From an uncultured Clostridium sp. (GTDB taxonomy: Bacteria; Bacillota_A; Clostridia; TANB77; CAG-508): a stretch of 17,463 bases of DNA. A program made the position numbers and the translations under genes. This document shows positions 6,736 to 13,680 of this stretch, piece by piece (position 1 is the stretch's first letter; the number at the start of each line of letters is the position of its first letter). The stretch spans positions 1 through 17,463 of the forward strand of contig CAMLYR010000026.1 of assembly GCA_946491915.1 (NCBI GenBank). The letters run 5' to 3'. The notes beneath the pieces are model-generated. The model was not told where the DNA came from. It searched no databases and saw nothing but the letters and a program-made list of their open reading frames with translations.

Positions 6736-7812
6736 TCAATTACCTCTCCATACTTGAAATCCATTCGCAGAAAACGAACAAATCTGTTTTAATTCTGCAC
6801 AAATCTCTAATTCGTTAATCTGTACTATTTTTCTGATATGCTTTCTTAAACTTTCATCAGTTTCAGAAAAGCTATGCCGATTAATAGCATCCTCTCCAAT
6901 GGTAATACTTCCAGAATAAAATTTCTTTTCCCCTATTTGTATATCATTTGTATGATAGGTGAAATCACTTTCTTCTGGTAGTTCCAATCCGAAACCATGT
7001 GGTATATAGTTATTCTTAGCATTTTCTGTTTTCTTCAATATATACACATTTTTTCCCGGACTTGTGAGCAATGTTGCAAGTCCTTCGGTCTTTTGAACAC
7101 CAATCAATGCTTCATGTATACTTGGCATTCCATAATGCGATACACTTAAGATTTCTCTTCCCATATTTCCTGATAAAACTTTCTTACAGAAATTATGGTT
7201 TCGCTCTCTGTTATAAGATTCCAGCAATTTTGCCCATTCATATAGCTTCTCTGCTTTATCTCCTTTAATATATCTTATATATCGATGATTAAGTCTTTCA
7301 GTGCAAATATCTTGATAGTACCAGTTTCCAATAACTGGATACAACTCTTCTTTGTATTCGCATGCTGAAGCATGGACAAGCATATAGTAACCTTCCTTCA
7401 TTCCCATGTTATTTTCCGAATAACATAAAGAAATAAAATGGTTACCATTGGTAAAATTCCAGTCATACCTTGATGGGGCTTCTAAAGCTTTCTCACATCT
7501 CTTTCTAAATTCTGTTATATTCATATCAGAATTTATTTTATACAAAGCTGTACCACATACATTGATTGTAGTATCTACAGGAATGAATGGAGTATCTGGT
7601 TGTTCCCAGACATATGCAGCTCCTGTAAAGAAACCACCCCTCATTCTTGTAACATTATGTGCAATCCCTAAATCAGACATTGCATAAATATCACAAGTTT
7701 TCTGTGTTGATGAAAGTTTTGTCGCAACTTTTGAAATCAACTTTTCTGTTGTTTCTAACTCCCGAAGCACTTTCCTCTGTGTTCTATCATTTAATGTCAG
7801 ATTATAAATCAT
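6736..7812 (-). CDS. Divergent RtcB-like protein (putative RNA ligase fold)
   Basis: A 358-residue protein with no obvious close family by eye, but with the ordered motifs of RtcB 3'-phosphate RNA ligase in degenerate form. These are NVCG (84-87, Cys86, compare D-x-x-CG), NGNHFI (122-127, Asn124-His125, compare GTGNHF), LVHASA (145-150, His147), VSHYG (224-228, His226) and PHGFG (271-275, His272, compare the guanylylated His in SHGAGR). The order and the later spacings resemble RtcB; the stretch between the Cys and NHF blocks is much shorter, and the metal-binding Asp three residues before the Cys is absent (the nearest Asp is 80). Genuine RtcB is usually 400-480 residues. An excellent AAGGAGGAG precedes the ATG. 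It is the first gene of the unit with two histidine phosphatases and is divergent from a STAND regulator. It could be an RNA ligase, a repurposed relative, or inactive. Confidence 0.6.
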   Translation of the reverse strand: MIYNLTLNDRTQRKVLRELETTEKLISKVATKLSSTQKTCDIYAMSDLGIAHNVTRMRGGFFTGAAYVWEQPDTPFIPVDTTINVCGTALYKINSDMNITEFRKRCEKALEAPSRYDWNFTNGNHFISLCYSENNMGMKEGYYMLVHASACEYKEELYPVIGNWYYQDICTERLNHRYIRYIKGDKAEKLYEWAKLLESYNRERNHNFCKKVLSGNMGREILSVSHYGMPSIHEALIGVQKTEGLATLLTSPGKNVYILKKTENAKNNYIPHGFGLELPEESDFTYHTNDIQIGEKKFYSGSITIGEDAINRHSFSETDESLRKHIRKIVQINELEICAELKQICSFSANGFQVWRGN

Positions 7813-8094
7813 ATTGTCTCCTCCTTTATTTTTACATTAAATGTTTTTGGTTACAAATCCTTTACTAAAGAATTCAAGTTTCGCATTCTCAAGCATCTAG
7901 TATTATGCTTAATCTATGCCTATTTTATTTTATGTTAATCTGAATTTTTAAAGTTTTCAAAATACAGTTTTTTAAAATTGATAAAAAAATTATCAATTTT
8001 CATTTTCTTTATGGAGATATTCCCTTCTATCCTTGTACTTTTATGTAACATAATGGTATAATAAAGATAGATTTTGTTATTGATGGAGGAACAT
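7813..8094. promoter_or_regulatory. Divergent intergenic control region with inverted repeats
   Basis: This gap separates the RtcB-like unit (minus) from the STAND gene (plus). It contains AAGCAT and ATGCTT (7891-7896 and 7905-7910), a 6-bp inverted repeat in the minus-strand leader, and an 11-bp repeat, AAAATTGATAA (7974-7984) with TTATCAATTTT (7990-8000). A possible minus-strand promoter, TTGAAA with TAACAT 17 nt on, lies near 7930-7960. The layout suits joint regulation of both sides. Confidence 0.45.
8033..8062 (+). promoter_or_regulatory. Promoter of the STAND NTPase gene
   Basis: TTGTAC (8033-8038), 18 nt, then a perfect TATAAT (8057-8062) reached through a TGG extended -10 context. 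Transcription would start near 8069, about 25 nt before the ATG at 8095. Confidence 0.6.
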
Positions 8095-10386
8095 ATGGAA
8101 CAAGATATCTTAAAAACGAATAGAGCAAAATTATTATCTGATTTTATTAATGAAATGAAAGTATCTATAAAAAAACATAATATAAAAGGAGAATTACCTA
8201 GTAAAACATATATCTATACAAGAATTGCAGATTATACCCATTATGCAGAAGTGAGTATCCGAAAATTTTTAACTGGTAGTATTCCAAAAGACATTCCTAG
8301 TTTTCTGCAAGGAATCCTAGAATATGCAAAATTGGTACAAGTGGATGATTCTAAGATTGATACATTTGCTAAAAATTATTTATCTGCTACAAATACAGTT
8401 GTTTTTCAGGATACAACTATCCAAACCAAAAATAATTTAATTCCTCAAGACTTAAGCAAAATTATTCGTTCTCAAAAACTCACTTCATTTTTAGATGATT
8501 TTGTAAATCATCCTATTAATATTGCTTATATTTATGGATATAAATTAGGTGGAAAATCAAAATCTGTTATGGCATATATGTATGATTTGAGCTTAAAAAA
8601 TAAATTTGAAAATATGATTTGGATCAATCTAAAAAAGGAAAATCAATTATCTACTATTTTAGATACCATTTTGCTTTTTAACTTAGAAAATAAAGCAGAA
8701 ATCAAACCTGAAGAAAAACAGGATGCTTGTTTTGAATTTATAAAAAACAGTAAATCTATTCTTATATTCGATTTTGATGATGATATTATCCAAGATGAAA
8801 CCATTACATTTGTAAAAAACTTTTCGAAATTTTCGAAAATAGTAATGATTACTTCTATTCCTTATCATCAATACGAAAATGCTTTAGATACCTATTGTTC
8901 TAGTTTTTGTATTAATGACTTCATTTCTAAGGAAGAACTAAATGCTATGCTTCATACAACAGAAGATTTTAGAAAAATTATAGATATGCAACCTTCATTA
9001 GTTGATACATTATATTCCATTACTGGTGGCATTCCATTTGCCTCTATCTATCTAATGAAAAAAATTGTCAATGCTAATAAACTTGGAATCTCTTTAGAAA
9101 ATGCCATTTCTAGATATACAAAAACAAATGAAGATTATAAAATCATATCAGAAAAAATCATTCATGATATATGGAAAGAATTGAGTCCAATCGCTAAAAA
9201 AATCGTCATCATCTGTGCAAATTTTAAATATACCATCTCGATTGAACTTGTTTCCTACATATTACATTTAGACATATTATCAAATGAGTGGCAAGAAGCA
9301 ATTACAGAATGTTATACAAATGATTTATTAATCCCGATTATTCAAAATAATCCTAGATTAGATATGCACAATTTAATTAAAACACTTGTCTTGGTAAATG
9401 CTTCTGACGAAGATTTTGATAAAGAAACATTTTTGAAACAATTAGCAAAATTTTATATAGATAAATCTGCATATGTAGGTGAATGTTATAACGATATTTC
9501 TAAATTAAAATTATTTGATGAATTAGACGAATGGAATATCACAAAACAAGTTTTAAATATGTTAGAAGAAAATAAATTATATAAAGAATATGTTACCATT
9601 ATTAGAAATTTAAAATACTATATTTATGTTAGAGGTATGTGGAATAAAGGTGAAGATTCTCCACATTTAAAAAGAGCAAAAATGGCAAATATGATTCAAG
9701 ATAAAAATGAAGAATTAGAAGCTTTGTGTGATTATATTAATATTATGTCTAAATCTCAAAACCAAGAAGAAGCAAAAAAATATTTAGATATTGCTTCAAA
9801 AATTGTTGACAAAGAAAAAGATTCTTTAGAAAAACGTATTGTTTGCTTATTTTATCATGTAAAAGCTTTGTATACTTGTAACTGTTTAAAGAATTATAAA
9901 GAAAGCTATGACATATGGATGAATATCAAAGAAAACTATTTTCCTTATATTAACGAATATAGAAAATTAGTAACAGATTTATGGATTACCAGATGTTATT
10001 TAAAAATTGAAAATGCTTTTGAATTAAAATATAACATGTTAGTTAAGCAATTAGAAGAAGCAAAATCAGCTAACTTTACTCGTGGTCAGGCTGATTATCA
10101 TCTTTTGTTAATTTCTTTGCTATTAGAAAATTATGCAACCACTAAAGATGTTAAACTTTTGGAAAAAGCAAATACAGAATTAAAGGATTGTGAAAAATTT
10201 CTAAAAGACAATGATTTAGATGATATTCGAAATGAAGCTCTATATTATCGATTACAAACCATATACTCTGTCTATACAAATGACTTTGAAAAAGCTGAAG
10301 AATTTTGTCAAAAAGCTGTTAAAGACTATGAAATGATGAATTGCAAAAAAGATATTGAAAGTTTACTTGAAATTTTGAACCATTAG
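8095..10386 (+). CDS. STAND/NB-ARC-like NTPase with HTH-like N-terminus
   Basis: About 763 residues. Residues 1-100 are helical; the stretch IADYTHYAEVSIRKFLTG (44-61) resembles a lambda-repressor-type helix-turn-helix. A STAND-class NTPase core follows: P-loop GYKLGGKS (148-155, fitting GxxxxGKS), Walker B ILIFDFDDD (222-230), MITSIP (251-256, where NB-ARC proteins carry the TTR-like sensor) and GGIPFA (311-316, like the GLPLA motif). Residues from about 480 to the end are helix-rich with TPR-like spacing, the usual ligand-sensing part. No nuclease, TIR or membrane effector domain is seen, so a signal-responsive transcription regulator is more likely than a toxic effector. The start at 8095 is set by GGAGG (8085-8089); an in-frame TTG upstream lacks a site. 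It is divergent from the RtcB-like unit. Its final codons and stop lie inside an inverted repeat. Confidence 0.75.
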   Translation: MEQDILKTNRAKLLSDFINEMKVSIKKHNIKGELPSKTYIYTRIADYTHYAEVSIRKFLTGSIPKDIPSFLQGILEYAKLVQVDDSKIDTFAKNYLSATNTVVFQDTTIQTKNNLIPQDLSKIIRSQKLTSFLDDFVNHPINIAYIYGYKLGGKSKSVMAYMYDLSLKNKFENMIWINLKKENQLSTILDTILLFNLENKAEIKPEEKQDACFEFIKNSKSILIFDFDDDIIQDETITFVKNFSKFSKIVMITSIPYHQYENALDTYCSSFCINDFISKEELNAMLHTTEDFRKIIDMQPSLVDTLYSITGGIPFASIYLMKKIVNANKLGISLENAISRYTKTNEDYKIISEKIIHDIWKELSPIAKKIVIICANFKYTISIELVSYILHLDILSNEWQEAITECYTNDLLIPIIQNNPRLDMHNLIKTLVLVNASDEDFDKETFLKQLAKFYIDKSAYVGECYNDISKLKLFDELDEWNITKQVLNMLEENKLYKEYVTIIRNLKYYIYVRGMWNKGEDSPHLKRAKMANMIQDKNEELEALCDYINIMSKSQNQEEAKKYLDIASKIVDKEKDSLEKRIVCLFYHVKALYTCNCLKNYKESYDIWMNIKENYFPYINEYRKLVTDLWITRCYLKIENAFELKYNMLVKQLEEAKSANFTRGQADYHLLLISLLLENYATTKDVKLLEKANTELKDCEKFLKDNDLDDIRNEALYYRLQTIYSVYTNDFEKAEEFCQKAVKDYEMMNCKKDIESLLEILNH

Positions 10387-10623
10387 GAACGTGTAAAATC
10401 GGACATTTTTTGTTCAAAATGGACAGGTCATAATAAACATTTATAACTATTTTTGGTGATTATAAATTTAATGTATTTATCCAAATTAGTAAAAAGAAAA
10501 TAAAACAGAAAAAATATATGTTATATAAAATTTTCTGTTTTATTTTTTATTATATTTTAATAACAAATTAGTCCTGTCCCTTTTGGACGAAAAATGTCCG
10601 ATTTGACACGTCCCTAATGGTTC
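10377..10623. repeat. Large inverted repeat covering both convergent stop codons
   Basis: Arms 10377-10429 and 10571-10623 are reverse complements at 47 of 53 positions by eye. They contain the GGGACGTGTCAAA and GGACATTTTT sequences also found in the hairpin at 4027-4073. Each arm starts with GAACCATTAG, so both convergent genes end in the same Asn-His-stop codons supplied by the repeat. The 141-bp centre holds a second, perfect stem (10497-10546). The structure looks like two REP-like units in opposite orientation, or a small hairpin mobile element that landed at a gene junction. Confidence 0.85.
10497..10546. terminator. Bidirectional terminator hairpin inside the repeat
   Basis: A perfect 16-bp stem (AAAATAAAACAGAAAA, 10497-10512, with 10531-10546) has an 18-nt loop. 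It is T-rich on both sides and serves the convergent STAND and rlmN genes. The stem is AT-rich, so its strength is uncertain. Confidence 0.6.
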
Positions 10624-11639
10624 AAATTTTTTCTTCTTAACTGCCCACATGCTGCATCTATGTCTGATCCTAATTCTCGTCTGATAGTTGCCACAATTCC
10701 ATGGTCATTTAAATAATCTCTAAACTTCATAATATTTTCATTTGAACTTTTGGTATATGCTCCATTTTCAATTTTATTGATCGGAATTAGATTTACATGA
10801 CAAAGCATTCCTTTTAACAATTTTACTAATCGTTTAGCATCTTCTAAATTGTCATTATTTTCTTTTGCCAATGCATATTCAAAAGAAATCCTTCTATGTG
10901 TTTTTTCTATATAATCCTTACATGCTTGTAGTAATTCTTCTATTGGAAATGCATTATTAATTGGCATCATTTCACTTCTTTTTTCATTCGTTGTTGCATG
11001 TAAAGATATAGATAATGTACATTGTATGTTTTCTTCTGCTAATTTATATATTCTTGGTACTAAACCACTTGTAGATATACTAATATGTCTTGCCCCTATA
11101 TTTAATCCTTTTGGATGATTGATAATTCGAATTGCCTTTACAACATTATCATAATTATTTAATGGCTCTCCAATCCCCATAAATACAATATTCGAAATTC
11201 TAACATTGGCATCTCTTTCTACTGCCATAATTTGTTCAATAATTTCTCCACTACTTAAATTCCTTGCAAATGGAATTCCTGTTGAAGCACAAAATTTACA
11301 TCCCATTTTACAACCAATTTGAGAAGATACACAAATACTAAATCCATGATGATATTCCATTAAGACAGTTTCAATGGCATTTCCATCTAAGACATCAAAT
11401 AAATATTTTCTTGTTCCATCTGATGCTACTTGTTTTTTTAATATCTTAAATTCTTTTATTTCATAGATTTGTTTTAATTTTTCTCTTAATTCTAATGATA
11501 GGTTGGTTATTTCATCAAAATCAGAAACTCTTGCTTCATAAAGCCATTTATAAATTTGCTCTGCTCGAAATGGTTTCTCCCCGATTTCTTTTAGTTGTTC
11601 TTTTAATTCGTCCAATGTATAGTCTTTAATATTTTTCAT
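10614..11639 (-). CDS. rlmN: 23S rRNA/tRNA adenine-2 methyltransferase RlmN
   Basis: A 341-residue radical-SAM enzyme that methylates C2 of A2503 in 23S rRNA and, in studied species, A37 of some tRNAs. The cluster-binding motif CKMGCKFC is at about 109-116 within SQIGCKMGCKFCASTG. GIGEPLNN (155-162), the SAM-binding region, is present. SISTSG and SISLHATTNEKR are typical of RlmN, and the C-terminal AACGQL supplies the second catalytic Cys. Length is normal. Start: ATG 11639 with an AAGGGAAAG-type site. The last residues before the stop (Asn-His) come from the inverted repeat shared with the convergent gene. Confidence 0.96.
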   Translation of the reverse strand: MKNIKDYTLDELKEQLKEIGEKPFRAEQIYKWLYEARVSDFDEITNLSLELREKLKQIYEIKEFKILKKQVASDGTRKYLFDVLDGNAIETVLMEYHHGFSICVSSQIGCKMGCKFCASTGIPFARNLSSGEIIEQIMAVERDANVRISNIVFMGIGEPLNNYDNVVKAIRIINHPKGLNIGARHISISTSGLVPRIYKLAEENIQCTLSISLHATTNEKRSEMMPINNAFPIEELLQACKDYIEKTHRRISFEYALAKENNDNLEDAKRLVKLLKGMLCHVNLIPINKIENGAYTKSSNENIMKFRDYLNDHGIVATIRRELGSDIDAACGQLRRKNLNH

Positions 11640-11694
11640 TTTCTTTCCCTTCTTATTTTTTATATCAATGATATTTGTTAATCATTACTGTTCT

Positions 11695-11723
11695 ATTATA
11701 CCATGTTTTCTTAGTTTTTTCAT
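11695..11723 (-). promoter_or_regulatory. Promoter of rlmN
   Basis: On the minus strand ATGAAA (11723-11718), 17 nt, TATAAT (11700-11695), with a TGG extended -10. Start near 11688, giving a leader of about 50 nt that contains a small AAATATCATTGATAT palindrome. Confidence 0.65.
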
Positions 11724-11761
11724 CATTACAAAGAAAAAAGATGTATTTGCCTTATTTTTAG

Positions 11762-12009
11762 TTACAATTCAAACAAAAATGCCGGAAAGGTTACCTATAT
11801 ATTATTTTGAAATATTGCGTAAGCGACCAAACGAGCAAAAGCGAGTGCGATTGGAGCAACCTTCACACGTTGAAAATTAAATTTTTAGCTAGGATTAAAT
11901 TTATTTAAGACTAGATAAAAATTTAATTTTCAACATGAGTGGTTGCGACACACAAGATATGAAAAATAGTATATAGGTAACCTTTCCGGCATTTGGTTTT
12001 AAATTGTAA
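11762..12009. repeat. Nested palindromic element, about 248 bp, gene-free
   Basis: The outer perfect arms are 25 bp: 11777-11801 and 11970-11994 (AAATGCCGGAAAGGTTACC and its complement). They extend outward imperfectly to TTACAATT (11762-11769) and AATTGTAA (12002-12009). Inside is a second inverted repeat with a 19-bp perfect core (GTTGAAAATTAAATTTTTA, 11869-11887, with 11916-11934). Between the left arms is a purine- and G/C-richer stretch (11818-11856, repeated GCGA and GAGC words) with no matching partner. No target-site duplication or coding frame of interest is visible. It fills the gap between the amidase gene and rlmN. MITE-like element or large RNA hairpin are both possible. Confidence 0.8.
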
Positions 12010-12036
12010 ACATTTTAGTACCCCATTTTTACTTCA

Positions 12037-13026
12037 TTAATCCCCATTTTTGTTATTTAAATACTGTATATGTTGCTTTTGGGGTAATTCATAAATTTCC
12101 AATTTAGCTCCATTCTTGTTTTTTTCATTTAACAAAACTGCATTGATTTGATTATTGTAATAAGTTTTAAAATAATATATACCTTTACTTGCATTCATAC
12201 AAGAAGAATAGGTTGTCATATCATAATGATTTTCTTTGGTTATAACACTTCCCTTTATCATTGAAACAGAATCTAGAATATGAAAAAATTGAGAAATAGA
12301 ACTTTCCTCATCTTCATCAGTTATCGAATTAAATTTATAAAATGCCGATCTAACAAATCTAGAAGTTGGTGTGACATCTCCTGGTAATCCCATCATTCCC
12401 ATTCCTTGTCCATATGGTTTCAAAGGAATTTCTTTTGAAAATGTATTGGTTGGAAATTTAGCTGATACATTCATATAGTTGTTCATATTCATATCATGAT
12501 AATTAAATGGTGGGTTATTGGTTAAAACACCATAGGGATTATCATAAATTTGTAATCCCTTTTTTGTTTGTTCTAACACAATACATTCTTTTTTATCACT
12601 AATCATCCAATGTAAATCCACAACTGGCATATTTTTCTCAAATGATTGATTGGTTATATTTAACTTATTTAACTCATCTCTTAATTCTGCTATACTTGAA
12701 AAGTTTCCTAAACACCATGGAATTAGCTCAAATGAAGTTATATTTATATATCCATCTTTTTCTTCATAATATACTGCATTTCCTGGGAAATATAATCCTG
12801 CCATGCATAATCCTTTTTCATTTCCGCCATCTGCATATAACGGATAATTATCTACCTCTGTCCCCATTCCTATAATAGCATATTCTGTTTTCATTTTAGT
12901 ATTATTTCTTAAAGTAAATTCATAATTTCTGGGTGTTATGATTACCTTTTCTCCAAAAGTAGATTCTAAATCCAAATTTCTTCCAAAATAGTAATCTTTT
13001 GTTTTTAATGTCATACAAGTACACAT
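12037..13026 (-). CDS. Choloylglycine hydrolase/penicillin V acylase family amidase
   Basis: A 329-residue N-terminal-nucleophile amidase, closely similar over its whole length to clostridial bile salt hydrolases as recalled. After Met removal Cys2 becomes the nucleophile (MCTC). Arg16 and Asp19 (FGRNLD), Asn170 (VLTNNP) and Arg223 (TSRFVR) match catalytic residues Arg18, Asp21, Asn175 and Arg228 of the Clostridium perfringens enzyme. The residue equivalent to Asn82 is Tyr79 (AGLYFP), as in Bacillus sphaericus penicillin V acylase, so the substrate may be an N-acyl amide other than conjugated bile acid. No signal peptide: cytoplasmic. The ATG at 13026 follows AAAGGTGAG. It is the second gene after a small ORF 21 bp upstream. 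Confidence 0.9.
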   Translation of the reverse strand: MCTCMTLKTKDYYFGRNLDLESTFGEKVIITPRNYEFTLRNNTKMKTEYAIIGMGTEVDNYPLYADGGNEKGLCMAGLYFPGNAVYYEEKDGYINITSFELIPWCLGNFSSIAELRDELNKLNITNQSFEKNMPVVDLHWMISDKKECIVLEQTKKGLQIYDNPYGVLTNNPPFNYHDMNMNNYMNVSAKFPTNTFSKEIPLKPYGQGMGMMGLPGDVTPTSRFVRSAFYKFNSITDEDEESSISQFFHILDSVSMIKGSVITKENHYDMTTYSSCMNASKGIYYFKTYYNNQINAVLLNEKNKNGAKLEIYELPQKQHIQYLNNKNGD

Positions 13027-13047
13027 ATTCTCACCTTTTCATTGATT

Positions 13048-13239
13048 TTAAAGGTTTTTGATTTCTTTTGGAATAATAATGTTTTTTGGTCTATTTACAT
13101 TCATTAATTGTTGGTAATTCTCAAATATCTTATAATCCTTTCCATAAAAAAACATCAACAAACCTCTTCTTATTTTATCAAATTTTGTTTGTTTTATTAC
13201 AATTAATCCTGTTTCCATTTTTTTATGTAACATAAACAT
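13048..13239 (-). CDS. Small basic protein of unknown function
   Basis: A 63-residue protein rich in Lys, Arg, Ile and Phe, with segment KFDKIRRGLLMFFYGKDY in the middle and RPKNIIIPKEIKN at the end; not recognised. The ATG at 13239 is preceded by AAAGG with 6 nt spacing. A longer reading from TTG at 13290 is excluded because that codon lies in the -35 box of a good promoter. It sits 21 bp before the amidase gene and probably shares its transcript. No membrane segment is clear. Codon use looks like that of its neighbours, supporting a real gene, but similarity evidence is lacking. Confidence 0.55.
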   Translation of the reverse strand: MFMLHKKMETGLIVIKQTKFDKIRRGLLMFFYGKDYKIFENYQQLMNVNRPKNIIIPKEIKNL

Positions 13240-13261
13240 CACCAACCTTTGCTTTAACAGC

Positions 13262-13290
13262 ATTATATCATTAGCATTTATTATACTCAA
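13262..13290 (-). promoter_or_regulatory. Sigma-A promoter of the small protein-amidase operon
   Basis: On the minus strand TTGAGT (13290-13285), 17 nt, perfect TATAAT (13267-13262). Transcription would start near 13255, leaving a leader of about 16 nt. Confidence 0.75.
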
Positions 13291-13323
13291 GAAAAATTTT
13301 TTTAATTTTTTTTGATTTTGCTA

Positions 13324-13352
13324 TTACATCAATTTTCCAAATATGGTATAAT
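13324..13352 (+). promoter_or_regulatory. Promoter of the DUF2798-type gene
   Basis: TTACAT (13324-13329), 17 nt, then TATAAT (13347-13352) with a TGG extended -10. It starts a leader of about 320 nt. It is divergent from the amidase operon promoter about 35 bp away. Confidence 0.65.
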
Positions 13353-13359
13353 ATATAAG

Positions 13360-13680
13360 TACGTAAACGCGTAGCTTTCATGGCGTAAATCCAGTTTAGT
13401 TACACGTTATTTTTATTGAATAGAAAAAATTCGATTTTTCCTATTCAATAAAAATAACAACGTTGCACAGAAAAATTGCAAAGCAACTTTTCGCGTCGAC
13501 AAATCTTTACACTTCTTTGAGAACTTCACTATATATAGTTGAATTAAAAAAGTAGATAAAAGTTCTCACGAAGTGAGATTTGTCCTGCTTTTAAGAACAA
13601 AATAACTGACTAAATATACTAAAAATCATAAATATGGTTCTTACAAAGTGATATTCATTTTACAGAAAGGAGGAATTTAT
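13360..13680 (+). ncRNA. Long structured 5' leader, possible regulatory RNA
   Basis: About 320 nt without a gene. Stem A: 13406-13423 pairs perfectly with 13441-13458 (18 bp), extended towards a TCG loop. A small GTTGC/GCAAC hairpin lies at about 13462-13487. Stem B: three blocks of 9, 6 and 8 bp pair 13498-13526 with 13560-13584. The right arm of stem B (GTTCTCACGAAGTGAGATT, from 13562) is repeated as GTTCTTACAAAGTGATATT from 13637, just before the AAAGGAGG at 13666-13673. This allows the left arm to pair with either copy. It matches no riboswitch class that I recognise. Stem A has no U-run, so it is not a simple terminator. Confidence 0.5.

Noticed and set aside
5652..7812. Horizontal transfer of the RtcB-like unit judged by base composition
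   Set aside because: One hand-counted line (7561-7620) has 24 G/C of 60 against 19 of 60 in spoIVA (3421-3480), but another line in the unit has 21. The difference is too small and too sparsely sampled to claim transfer.
11668..11880. 70-codon open frame on the plus strand
   Set aside because: It starts inside the rlmN promoter and runs into the nested palindrome, has no ribosome binding site, and its translation looks like non-coding sequence.
11762..12009. Plain transcription terminator after the amidase gene
   Set aside because: The structure is far larger than a terminator, and no U-run follows the stem on the minus strand.
13240..13290. Longer TTG start for the small protein
   Set aside because: The TTG is the first half of the -35 box of a TTGAGT-17-TATAAT promoter, so it would not be transcribed.
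13360..13680. Known riboswitch class in the DUF2798 leader
   Set aside because: I compared by memory with guanidine, fluoride, manganese, cyclic-di-GMP, THF and T-box motifs and found no consensus core.
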